Origin: Anarhynchus alexandrinus
Lineage: Eukaryota > Chordata > Aves > Charadriiformes > Charadriidae
Length of the DNA stretch: 64,000 bases
Direction of reading: 5' to 3'
NCBI GenBank assembly: GCA_008711295.1
Contig: VUYV01000330.1
Location: forward strand, 537,241-601,240
This document shows positions 37,691 through 48,513 of this stretch, in pieces (within the stretch, counting starts at the first letter, position 1; the number at the start of each line of letters is the position of its first letter). The notes under the pieces were generated by a model, which saw nothing but the letters and a program-made list of their open reading frames with translations, was not told where the DNA came from and ran no database searches. The position numbers and the translations under genes are program-made.

Positions 37691-40600
37691 CCGACAAACA
37701 CCGGCTTTATCTGATTATTATCCAACCTTACGTAAGTTTTTATGGTGCTCTTCTTTTACCATGCATTAATATTCTGATAGTGGGCACTTTTTTCATACCT
37801 GAAGCATCTTACCATATGTATTTAGCTTGCGGGGTTCGAGCGGAATAGGTACGGAGGGATTTTGCGATGAATTTGAAAGCTGATGTAGATCAGCTGAAGC
37901 CTCTGATGATGTGGCGAGGCGGTTTCTAGCGGCGCTGGGGCGCTCTGCAAAAATACGGCAGCCAACGCTTCGCTGTTATCCAGCAATCCCCGAAAATCCA
38001 GCCGCTGTCCGTGGGCCAAATTCTTCCCTCATTAACACCCAGGAGGGCCCCCGCTGACTTCAGAGGGTTTATCCTGGGCTAAACTGAGGGCTGTTTAATT
38101 CCGTACCAAATCTTCTGTCCTGGAAAACGACTCTACCAGCGCGCTGCCGATAATATTCACCTTCAGCCAAACTGGGAATGGGTTTGTACCAAGTGAATAA
38201 CTGCAGTTGCTCGGAGCTTGCTTCCTTTTCTTGATTGCAAAGTCTTTTAAATGTTATCGCGCGGTACTACGGTGTGCAAAGACGTGGGAGCGCTGTCAAG
38301 GTCCGAGGCACTGGATCGTCACCATGTTCGACTGCCTGCAGCTCGTTCTGGGGTGAATTTTGCCAGTACCGGGCTTGTATGGGGTTCACCTTCTCAGCTC
38401 CGTGCGGTTCCTTTCCGACACAGCGCTGTTACAAACCGGGGCCCCGCAGCAGTCCTGGGTTATTTCCCCTCGCAGAGGTGGAGGTGCTGCAGTTTGGGGG
38501 TGATCCCGGTTTCCCCGGTGCCCGGAGCGTCCCCGGCGCAGGGAGCACGGCCGCCCCGGCGCGGGGATAATCCTCGCTGGGAGCCACACGGAACAGCTTT
38601 GGCCACCCCAAATATTGGAGCTGGTACCGCAGCGCGCCTCGGCCATCTGCAACAGCACGGTGTTGCAAAACCCACTGAAACCCCCAAACCCAACTCTTTT
38701 TGTAGGCACGGGAGAACTTTCTAACCATAAAGCACCGGGCTTTGACCAGAGTCCCTTCGATCGCTCGGTCTCCTCTTCCCCAGCCGCCCTCCCCAAATGC
38801 CAGTAAGAAACCCAGCAGCTTTGTTGGGTTTTATGGGGTTTTTGAGGCCTTTGGAGGGTGACTGCGATGGCACGTTCCCCACCCCATCCCCTTTCCCCAG
38901 TCACCACGAGGACTTTCCCCTTTTTCTGTTTGTTCCTCACCGGGACGTATTTATAGGAGTATTACCTGTATTTAAGCGTGTGTTTTTAAACACTATAATC
39001 AGCTGGCGCCGGTTCAGGGCGTAAATGAAAGCCATATTCTGCAAGATTCCTAACAAAGCGGAGGGAGCGTCCTCGTGGCCGCCTCCCAGCGCGCACAAAG
39101 GAGCCGGATGGCGCTTTGCCGGGCAGCGGCAGGAAACGAGCATCCCAAAAACTCCGGGAGTTGTGGGGACACCCCATTTCGCATGCGTGTTCGGGTGTGT
39201 GCACGCCCCTACGTATACGTTCCACATCAAATAGGAGCGTGTGCGACACCCCCGCGCGCGGGCGTTTGCGGCAGCGGAAGCAGTGGGATTTTCACGTAGA
39301 GGAGGTAATTCCCGCTCCGGGGATGCGAGTGCAAACTGTCCTGCAGAAAATCATAAATTGAGCAAAGACTGCATTTTACAAAACTCCTTAGTGGAGGAGA
39401 AAGTCCCTTCTTCTGTGAAATTTTTGTGTCTTCTTGTTCAGCCCCGGCACTTTTTATCCCTATTTCCCACGTACTGGGGAGCGCGATATTTTCATTATAG
39501 TAAAGCTTTAGAAAAACAGCAAAGACTGTGCAGTGGATGGTGAAACCGTGCACTGTAAATGTGAAAGATGGAGATCGTTAACGCAAACAAGTAACTAACC
39601 TTTAGTGATAATCAAGCAGCGGTATAATAATCTGAGTCATCATGCCTAATGGTGAATGAAGGGACGGGAAGAAGCGAGCAAACACCAGGAGGAAATGTGG
39701 GAAAAAATGAGGGAAGAAGTTACAAATGCTTTTTGCTCCCGCTCACCTGAAATAGCTGAGGGAAACGAGCGCAGGAGGAAAATTGAAATCCGCGCCGGCC
39801 AGAGGTGCTTCAACCTCGGCCACGTTTAAGGGCGCTCTGCGGCCGCGAAACGCTGCCGAAAGCAGTGAATGAACTTTGGAAGTTGCTGTTGTCGTGCTGA
39901 TATTATAGTCAGTGCTCAAAAAGCACAACTGGGGACAAAAATGACTCCGGAAAGGTTTCAACTTAAAGAGCAATTTTAAATTATGCAGAGGAAGAGATAG
40001 TGGAAAAATTAAAAAAAAACAACTTAGAGAACTAAACCCAATGACATTAATGCAGGAGGGTTGGGTGAACATGAAAAATTATTTGATAATACCTGCAAGC
40101 AGTTTTTAATGGAAAAGGTCAAAGTCAAAAGGAAACTGCTGAACGCTGCGCACAGCTATCTGAAGGTGCTGCCCTAGAAGGCAGAAGGAGTGAAACAAAA
40201 GGTTATTTGCCATCAGATAGAGGAAATAAAATAAACATCTTAAAATTTCCCCCACTTCATACACGTGAGTGTTCTTGAAAAAAAACCCACCCAAATCTCT
40301 GTGAAAAATTAAATCTCTGCGAGCGAAGTTCCTTTGTTCTCTAAAAGTCAAAATTTCTCTGCAAATACTTTTAAGAATTATGGTTGGTTAAGTCAAAAAG
40401 GAAAACAGTACCTTAGCTTGAAAACACACTCGGCAAAACCCAGGGAAATTGTTTCGCTGTGTTTGCCGTCAATGGGTTGCAATTTACACTTGGCATTAGA
40501 GAGGAATACTGGACGTAAATGACACACAGAAGATTTTCCAGAGAGCTGCCAAATTTCCAAAAGCCAAAGAAAGGAGTATTTGTAGGAATTGGACAGATTA

Positions 40601-41530
40601 TGAACAGATGCCCCGATAGTCACATGATAAGTGGAAATTTAGTTTCGTAATTTGATTAAAAACAGAGGATTGAAATCACAGAAGGAAATAACCAAGAAAT
40701 GATTCAGATGTGTACGCGGCATGACTTAGTTAACTTGACTTAAGTGAAAATTCATAAACTGAGGATAAAGCATGTAAGAGCAGCTGAAAGCGGGGTGACG
40801 AGATATAATCCTGTATCCTGTGATTTGACTAAAGGAGAGGAAAACAGGACGGTTGCGGGTCGAAATTTATTGTATTTAAAAAAAAAAAATTAGAAAATTA
40901 CCTCCCATTCATCTGTTTCAGCATAAATTAGATGTGATTTCAACGAATTCGAGTTGCTTTGTTTGCAAATTTGCCACGGAATCGATGTTGAACAGTCAAA
41001 GCGGAGGTGGGCGAAGAGCAGGAGGAGGAGAGCGGGGATTTGGTCGGTCGCTGCCGAGCGCGCCGGAGCCGGCGCTTTGGGTCCAGCATCCCAAATTGCT
41101 GGGTAGGGGACACGCACAGCACACGGTCAGTTTTTAGTGTTGAGGAAGGTCAGGGTGTATCTTTCCGCTCTTTTTTTTCTGGAAAACCCCATAATTGGGT
41201 TGCCCAACAGCCCCGCGATGGGTCGGTACCCAACGGGGCAGCGCGGGGGCTGCGGGACCGCTGCCGCCCTCACCTACATTCCCAGTCCACGGAGATGTTG
41301 GTGCTGGAGCGGAGGGAACAATGCTGAGATGTGGTGCTCACAGGAAGGCCTGAATGCAAATAAAGCAAGCAAACAGGCTTTGATCATTAATAGAGTAAAG
41401 AATTTTAATTTAAGAAATGGAGCAACAGCGCAAAAAATGGTGGGACTTTGGTTGTTAGGTAAAGCGCGTGAATTCTCATCATACACATGAAATTTATTGC
41501 AAAGGAGGACTTGCTTTTAAAATTATGTAT

Positions 41531-41600
41531 GTCTCATTTTACATCATTTTACATCAGTTTACATCATTTTGCATCATTTTACATCATTTTACATCATTTA
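41531..41600 (+). repeat. 10-bp ACATCATTTT repeat, six copies plus one degenerate
   Basis: Six exact-length decamers from 41541 to 41600, with single changes (ACATCAGTTT, GCATCATTTT, ACATCATTTA). A diverged unit precedes them at 41531. T-tracts recur every 10 bp. Confidence 0.95.
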
Positions 41601-41639
41601 TCGGGGAAGCGAGCTGATGAAGTTGTATAAAATACGTAG

Positions 41640-42010
41640 ACGTGCCCGTGTTCATAGCGGCTGCCCCGCAGCACCTCTGGGTGCGCGAACGCCGATGGGT
41701 TTGCCGGGAGCCCACCGCGCGTGTGCCATCGGAGGGTGGATGTGCCATCGCAGGGTGGATGGATGTCCCCGCTCGGGACGGCATGGGGACCCCGGGCGGG
41801 AGAGGGGTGGGAGAAACGGTGGTGCGACGCGGCGCTTTGCCTCCCATGGTGGCCGGGCGCTGCTTCGCCGGCGCTGTCGGTGCGGGGAACATATGTCCCG
41901 CCGGCGCTATACCTCCCGCGGGTTGGGAGCGGCGGCGCAGCACTGCAGCTGTGCGCCCCGCAACACTCCAGCGTCGGCGCGACCCCCAAACGGTTGGCAA
42001 TCGTTCAGGA
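41640..42010. promoter_or_regulatory. CpG-rich block next to the phased decamer repeat
   Basis: CpG-dense, beginning 40 bp after the ACATCATTTT repeats. It contains a near-exact 20-bp duplication (GCCATCGGAGGGTGGATG and GCCATCGCAGGGTGGATG) at 41728-41764. Long frames are open on both strands without recognisable protein. Confidence 0.3.
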
Positions 42011-42845
42011 AAGGAGCTTAATCTGTTTGCATCTAAGCCCGTTTTTTCTCTTGCCTGCAACGTCCCCGTGATGGTGCGTTTGATACCGGATCACGGCGGA
42101 GAGGGAGGATGTCAAAAGAAAAATAAAAAATATCCAGGTTGTCAGCACAAAAAAAAAAAAAAGGCCTTTTCTGAGGTATTTTTTCCCTGCTCAGTGTTTT
42201 CAGAGGCTTTCGGATTAGAGGCTTTAAGGCCGTTTTCCTTTAATCTGAATTAACGGTCTATTAGTAAAATGCAGCGCTCTGTCATACTCTAATCTCACCT
42301 TTTTCTGTAATAAGGGGAAAATAAAATGTCTTTTTGTAAATATATTCCCTACCTATTAAGCCTGAAACAAATATTTAAGTGAAATTCACACGATTTTCAT
42401 TCGAAAAGCAAAACTTCAGGTTTGCAATAGAAACATTTGGGTTTTTTCCCGGAGGGGTAATATCAACTCCATACGGACGTGACTTTCTCCTGGTGCGTGC
42501 GCGTTTTCTCCCGGCCCAGCTTTAATCCTTTGTCTCCTTCTCCAAATTTCGGAGGCAGGATTTGCTAGGCGCTGACTTATTTTACGCATTGCTGGAAAGA
42601 CGGCAGGATTGCGCGTGGCGACGGGAAAAGCCGAAACGTTGCGATTGATAAAGCGTACAGCTGCGCGGCTCCACCTGAAAATGGATTTGGCTATGTTGTT
42701 GGGTTTTTTTTCCCCCGCTTCCGTGCTTGTTTTTAGCTCAAACTCACCCTTCAAGTGGCAAATTCAATATATTATTAGCTTTGCTTCTTAGGAAGCTGAG
42801 CGGCAGGCTGCGTGGGTCTGCGCGTGCGGTAGGTGCAGTAGCGCA

Positions 42846-43320
42846 AGAATCATACAATCATAGAATGGTTTAGGTTGGAAAGGACCTTGAAGATCATCGA
42901 GTTCCAACCCCTCTGCCATAGGCAGGGACACCTCCCACCAGACCAGGCTGCCCAAGGCCACCTCCAGCCTGGCCTTGAACACCTCCAGGGATGGGGCCTC
43001 AACAACCTCTCTGGGCAACCTGTGCCAGTGCCTCACCACCCTCACATTGAAAAACTTCTTTCTAATGTTCAATCTAAACCTGCCCTCTTCCAGTTTGAAG
43101 CCATTCCCCCTCGTCCTATCACTCCATGCCCCAGGAAAAAGTCCTTCCCCAGCTCTCCTGTAGGCCCCCTTTAGGGACTGGAAGGCCGCAATAAGATCTC
43201 CCCGGAGCCTTCTCTTCTCCAGGCTGAACAGCCCCAACTCTTTCAGCCTCTCCTCATAGGAGAGGTGCTCCAGCCCTCGCATCATCCTCGTGGCCCTCCT
43301 CTGGACACGCTCCAGCAGGT
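42846..43320 (-). mobile_element. CR1 LINE, 5'-truncated, inverted relative to TCF4
   Basis: The + strand starts with the reverse-complemented CR1 tail (AGAATCATACAATCATAG, then GGTTTAGGTTGGAAAGGACC). It passes through the 3' UTR and ends in the ORF2 tail, whose - strand reading includes [19 protein letters not shown]. The element is about 475 bp and closely similar to the + strand copies at 34418 and 62887. It is the only large inverted CR1 between exons 7 and 8, lying 3.2 kb before exon 8. Confidence 0.95.
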
Positions 43321-45099
43321 CTTTTTATTGAAGATGCTGCAGGATGCAGAGAGGTGAGCCCAAAGGTCTGCGGTGTCCCATGTCCCGCCGGCGCCGGAGA
43401 GAGCCCACTCCCGCCGCGCGCACCGCACGCACCCGCAGCTACCGCAAACCTTTGACAAACGTCCCGCTTGGCTTCTAAGCTCATTGTTTCTTGGGGTAAA
43501 TATTAACTTTGACGCCTAATAATTCGTGGCGTTTCTGAGCTGCGGTTTGGAGCGGAGGCAAGCAGGGAAGGCGGCGTAATCGATGGCATCGGGGTTTGTA
43601 AACGTTTTATCTCTCTCTTTGTTGCAGGCCATTAGCAGTGTGACACGTAGGCTGAACAGTAATAAATGCCCATTGTTCCTTTCGCAAGCATCTCCCAATA
43701 ACTACATATATATTTTTATTTTAGCTTTCCTCCCTGGAGCGCTTGGTGAGGTCCCCTTAACGCGCAGACCCACTTCTGCTCCACCTTGTCACAAGGTCCC
43801 TGTCCCATAGCAGACAAAGGAGGGGGCTTTGCTTTGGGTTATTTGTTTGTGGTAGGGTTTTTTTTCCTTTTGGAGAGTGAAGAAATGAGTCTGTGACAGT
43901 GGCGGTGAAAATCTTTGAGCTCTGTTTTTCAAAAAAAAAGTATAATTATGCTTTGTTGGAGAAAAAACTGTTTAGAACGTAGCACTGGGGTTGAGTTTGC
44001 TGATGGTGAGACGTGTGGTGTGAGTGAGGAGCGCCCTTTGCACTCAAGGTTGGGGTTGGGGGATGCCCCAGTAGGGCCAGCACCGGGCCCACCGGTGCCG
44101 AGGTTGGGACCCGGCGGCTCCCCGGGCGCACAGCATGGGGCACGGGGTGTCCGGCGTCCCCCCGACCCCAACCTGGGGGGTCGAGAGGAAGGACCGGGCG
44201 CCGGAACGTGCAACTGGTGGCCAAGAGAAGGGTTGGGACGGGAGCGGAACAAAAGGCGTTGCAGCCTTGAAGACTGGTGCATGTGTTTCCTTCTCATTTA
44301 ATAACTCAAGTTTGGGATTTTTTTCCTGTAGAAACCTCTGCATCTTTTTATAGAGAAAAATGTTTGGATGAAAAAACAAAAACAACATAGGGTATGTGTA
44401 TGTTTTATGCTCCTAAAGTGAATCTTGTTTAATCTCAAATAGTTTGCAAACGCTGTCGTATATACGTTTGTTGGGTTTGTTTTTTTTTTAAAGTCAAATG
44501 AAATCTAGTCGGCTGGGTATAGGAATTTCTACAGCTGATGGCTCTAAGTCTTTCAGACTCCCCGACATATGGATAAACCAGGCACAGATTTAGCAGGTCT
44601 GTCTTTATGTTAAAACGTATACGTGATAAAAATATATGACTGAAGAGAATTTCCGCGGTTAGCACTGTTTCGTTCTGCAGTGCTCCGAGACATTCAATAA
44701 AATTCCGTTTATTTTGAGCGGATATTCACAACGAATCGATACCCCTTTTTTTTTTCCCCGAGAGTTTTTGCATATATTCCTCTGCCATTATGCAATAGAC
44801 TCGCAACCATTTTTGCCGGTGCAGGTGTTGTTTATTAAAAGGAGCATAGTCATCGCAGGTGTATAGTAGACATTAGCTGAACGTAAAGATATTAGCAAAA
44901 AGTGCCTTCCGACCGGCGTTTCTCTGCTCTCGGGCCCGGAGCGGGCTGCCAGGGCGCATGCCGGGCTGCGCACCGAGAAGGGCTTTCGGCCCCACTTCTC
45001 CATCCCTCCTCCGCGGCGATTCCGCCTCAGCCTCGCTGGGAAAACGAGGAATATAGTTTTCTAGAATCAAAAGTTATCTTGAAATGTTTTTAGAAGTAT

Positions 45100-45720
45100 A
45101 GTCAAGGAGTAAGGATGTTTTAATTTCTGATTTTCCAGCTCATGGGTCATATTTGACCAACTGCTTTCAGCAGAAGACATGCCACTTTGTTGAGCTATTT
45201 AGGAATCAAAAAGACTGTCTTAATTTAAAACAAGGAGCCTTTGTTTTAGTTGGTGACTGCCTTGTGAAATTTTTCAGTTCTCAGCGGGTTAACCAGGGAA
45301 CAGGGGCAGAGTCATAATTGGCCTATTTAGAGTATTTTGCATGTGAATAGTGTGTTAGTGAAGCATTACTAAGTCTGTTGTGAGTGACATGGTGATTAGA
45401 ATTTAGATTAGGGAAAACACATTCTGTACTTTATCAAGTACAGTAATTAGTTCAGTCAGTAAAAGTTGATTACAAGTAACGATAAAGTTAGATTTTTGGT
45501 ACTTAATTTTAAAATTTCTTTATTAAATGGTAAATTTGTTCTTAATATAAATGGTAGTATCTACACCTGTTTTATTGCGTATCAGAATAATTAAAAGAAC
45601 AATGTGTTCAATGCAGAGTATAATCAGGGGATTTATATATTATGGGTAAGTTTCAACGTAGTTTATAGCAAATAGAACATTACTCAGGAAATTGTTCTTC
45701 TGTCATAGTCTCTTAAAGAT
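45100..45720. promoter_or_regulatory. Candidate conserved non-coding block upstream of exon 8
   Basis: More than 600 bp without any open frame of 60 codons in either direction, A/T-rich, nearly devoid of CpG and free of CR1. It lies 0.8-1.4 kb before exon 8. Motifs include CTAATGTTTCC-like and GTAATTAGTTC sites. It could be an enhancer or a splicing-related intronic element. Confidence 0.35.
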
Positions 45721-45873
45721 GTAGAATGTTTCTTACAGCGTGGGTCAGCTAATGTTTCCTGCTGGTTCAGGGAAACCGCAGTCCTTTCGTAGCTGGGAAA
45801 ACGCGGCGTTTACTGGGATGCATCTCGTTAGTTAATGGTACGGGCATAAAATGGATATACTGAGAGTCCTTTG

Positions 45874-45894
45874 CTGCTGCTACTGCTGCTGCTG
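45874..45894 (+). repeat. Short imperfect CTG/CTA trinucleotide run
   Basis: About six trinucleotides, CTG with one CTA. It is not the human CTG18.1 repeat, which lies in a much earlier TCF4 intron. Confidence 0.8.
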
Positions 45895-46539
45895 TACAAT
45901 AGCGTTAATTGTTTTGGGGGTTCTGAGGTACCTTTTTATTTTCTCATAGCCTTGCAAAAAATATTAATAACGTATAATTTTATTTTCACGTTGTGGTCGC
46001 GTCCTGTGCACAGCCTGCTGTACAGATTTTTATGCTGCGAGAGCTGATAGATTTGATTCACCGCTATGAATTTTCCCTTGCACGGGGCTAAACAATGAGG
46101 CTGTTTCATGCACACCGAACCAACCCGCTCGAGCGACAGCGGGATTTGGGGGTTTTTAAGTTTTATTATTGCTAAATCCCTGCACTTCACTATCTCGGTT
46201 GCAGCGAAGAAACTAAATTGCCTTCAAATATATTAACAGAGCTCCAAAAGTTTTTAAAACACTGATTGCATTTGAATAAGTAGGCAAGAAGTCTCCTTTA
46301 AATGTAAATAATCGTATTTGAAATTAATTACTTTGTGGTTTCCTAGCGGAGGAAAAGATGCTCCACTGGAGATTTTTGTAATGTCTCCTTTAAAATTTTG
46401 GCAGGTTCTTGTTTCCGCGTTTCGGTTGCTCGTGAAGGTTTCTTTGCTGTGTTATTTTTAGGAATGAGAAAGAGCTAATGATGAGGAAAGTCGGATTTTA
46501 CATGCACGCGCACACACGTATATATTTTTAATCTTTTAG

Positions 46540-46674
<135 letters not shown>

Positions 46675-47078
46675 TGACTTTGTCTTCAACCTTTTTTCTT
46701 TTTTTTTTTCTTCCCCCCCCCTTTCCATTGCAACAAATAATTGGAGTTTCGTCCTGTTTAGCGATACTTTGAAATAAATACAATAAGTGGCCGAGCGTAC
46801 GCCGCCGGGACTCTCGGAGGGGTTTAGTTCACGTTTAGCTGATCGCTCCTCTTTGTCGAGCGTGCCTTAAAAAATCTGCTTTTTTCCAAGCGGATCTGCG
46901 TAAGGCCAAAAGAAAGGCCCTAAAGCTCCGGAGCAAAATATGAACAATTTTCCAGCATGTTGCTGTCGGGCTGGAGAGCAGTGGCATCCACTCGGTGCTC
47001 CCAAAACTGCTGCTAAGGCTGGCGTGAGCCGGCGGGGCAGGGCGATTAGCGGCTGGGGCGGTAGAAAATCGGGGTGAT

Positions 47079-47444
47079 GGTAATAAAAATAAAAAATAAA
47101 GAAAAAAAANNNNNNNNNNNNNNNNNNNNNNNNNNNNNNNNNNNNNNNNNNNNNNNNNNNNNNNNNNNNNNNNNNNNNNNNNNNNNNNNNNNNNNNNNNN
47201 NNNNNNNNNNNNNNNNNNNNNNNNNNNNNNNNNNNNNNNNNNNNNNNNAAAAAAGTAAAGGAAAAAAAAGTAAAGAAAAAAATAAAGAAAAAAAAAGTAA
47301 AGAAAAAAGTAAAGGAAAAAAAAGTAAAGAAAAAAGTAAAGGAAAAAGTAAAGAAAAAAAAGTAAAGAAAAAAGTAAAGAAAAAAGCAAAGAAAAAAAGC
47401 AAAGAAAAAAAAAGAAAAAAAAAGAAAAAAAAGAAAAAAAAAAG
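47079..47444 (+). repeat. A-rich (GTAAAG-A5-8) tandem tract in intron 8
   Basis: To the right of the gap, GTAAAG or GTAAAGG alternates with runs of 5-8 A, about ten times from 47255 to 47388. It then decays into GCAAAG and AAAG units up to 47444. The left side has AATAAAAAT-type units. On the RNA the tract is almost all purine and contains many GTAAAG sites resembling weak 5' splice donors. Confidence 0.9.
47110..47248. other. Assembly gap (139 N) inside intron 8 repeat
   Basis: The gap interrupts an A-rich repeat that continues on its right side to 47444. The true repeat length is unknown, so the length of intron 8 is unknown too. Confidence 0.95.
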
Positions 47445-47480
47445 CCTGTCTTATGAAGACACCGTTTTGTCTTTTTTCAG

Positions 47481-47530
47481 AAGTACAAACAAAGAAAGTT
47501 CGAAAAGTTCCTCCAGGTTTGCCATCTTCA
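47481..47530 (+). CDS. TCF4: TCF4 internal coding exon (human exon 9 equivalent, second half of NLS)
   Basis: Seen: acceptor CTTTTTTCAG at 47471-47480 and donor GTAAGT at 47531. The exon opens with AA, which with the final G of the previous exon makes GAA (Glu). It then has 16 codons, VQTKKVRKVPPGLPSS, ending in phase 0. KKVRK is the second basic cluster of the NLS. Known: the next TCF4 exon begins with Val-Tyr-Ala-Pro. It is not in the window, so the following intron is at least 16.4 kb. Exon 8 plus exon 9 is 130 + 50 = 180 nt, so skipping the pair removes 60 residues without a frameshift. An A-rich repeat ends only 36 nt upstream of this exon. Confidence 0.95.
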
Positions 47531-47539
47531 GTAAGTACC

Positions 47540-48110
47540 GCGCGGCTGCTCCTCGCTTGCGATGGTGGCGCCTTTGTTCGGTTGCAGGCAGCGGGAAGGC
47601 AGCCCGGTGCCGGGCGCGCTGGGCGCTGAGGGCTGGGGACGAGGGAAGGAGAGTCAAAAAAAAACCCCCACCCCTCCTCGCTTGGCCCGACTTGGAAGCG
47701 ATTCATCGCACAGTGGGGATGAGCGTGCGTTGCTCGTGTGGATTTTTGGCGGCGGGTGGCGCGGACCCGCGCGGGGCGAGCATCCCGTCCGCGCGCCCCG
47801 CTCGGCTTCGGTGTCGGGCTGCTGCTGCTTTTACGGGTTTGCGTCTTCCCAGGGATGCCCGGAGAGGATTTAGGCCAAATTTCCGCGGGTCTCGGCCCGG
47901 CGTGGCGCGGCAAACGGCTTCATTGAGACCTCCCTCTGAGCTGGGGTACCAGCGGCAGCCGCTGGCGGGGGTGAGCCCAGCTGCCAACCGCTGGGCGGCT
48001 CGAGCGGCGGCGCCGGGGCCGGTCATCACCCAGAGCTTTCCCCCACGCGGTACAGAATACCCCCGGGGAGGGGTACGGATGCCCGCACCGGGCACGTTTT
48101 TCAGCGTTTT
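47540..48110. promoter_or_regulatory. CpG-rich block directly downstream of exon 9
   Basis: Dense CpG over more than 500 bp, starting about 10 bp after the exon 9 donor and ending near 48110. Sp1-like GC boxes and GCGCG runs are present, with no TATA box. Known: the short TCF4-A isoform starts in the intron upstream of the next exon. Inference: this could be an internal CpG-island promoter, but its coding first exon was not found. Confidence 0.35.
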
Positions 48111-48268
48111 ATCGTGAAACCTTCGCGTCGCGCGGTCGGAAGTTGGCGTTTCTCTTTGGTGCGGTCCTTTGTTTCGTCAGCCAAATAATTATTCTGTTAG
48201 TTTTCATCGTCTCATCAGTTTGCACGCCCTTGGTGGGTTTTTCCCGAGGAAGCTGCGCCAAGGAGCAT

Positions 48269-48415
48269 TAACTTGAAAATATATAGAAAATAGCAGTTTT
48301 AAAAGCAATTATAGGACATTTCTGTAAATACAGCATAAAGCCTTAACTTGAAAATATATAGAAAATAGCAGTTTTAAAAGCAATTATACAACATTTCCGT
48401 AAATACAGCATAAAG
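48269..48415 (+). repeat. 75-bp tandem duplication
   Basis: A unit beginning TAACTTGAAAATATATAG and ending CAGCATAAAG occurs at 48269-48340 and again at 48344-48415. The copies differ at three positions (GG/CA near 48316/48391 and T/C in the CATTTCTG part). Confidence 0.95.
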
Positions 48416-48455
48416 AGCAGTATGGCTAAAGAGGGCGTTTTATTCTAGCACTTTT

Positions 48456-48513
48456 ATCCTCATTTTTTCTCTGCCATTACTTTAATCCTCATTTTTTCTC
48501 TGCCATTACTTTA
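48456..48513 (+). repeat. 29-bp tandem duplication
   Basis: The unit starting ATCCTCATTTTTTCTCTGCC occurs at 48456-48484 and, unchanged, at 48485-48513. It lies 40 bp from the 75-bp duplication. Confidence 0.95.

Larger units (their letters stand above)
19195..46539 (+). other. TCF4: TCF4 intron between exons 7 and 8 (27.3 kb)
   Basis: The intron is bounded by GTAAGT at 19195 and TTTTAG at 46539. It contains five CR1 fragments (21311, 26141, 29221, 34418, 42846), an 18-bp minisatellite at 35401, a phased decamer repeat at 41541, and CpG-rich blocks near 20345-20660, 36360-36700 and 41640-42000. It also has a long A/T-rich, nearly ORF-free stretch at 45100-45720. Human TCF4 has alternative 5' exons in this part of the gene (established knowledge). 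I could not identify any of them by sequence. No other gene was recognised. Confidence 0.88.

Noticed and set aside
42788..43484. 165-codon - strand frame as a host gene
   Set aside because: It is the tail of CR1 ORF2 plus the CR1 3' UTR read through.
45874..45894. Counterpart of the human CTG18.1 disease repeat
   Set aside because: Wrong intron and only about six imperfect units.
46867..48117. Very long open frames on both strands across intron 8 and exon 9
   Set aside because: They run through 139 N and a Lys- or Phe-coding purine/pyrimidine repeat. The + strand frame reads exon 9 in the wrong phase.
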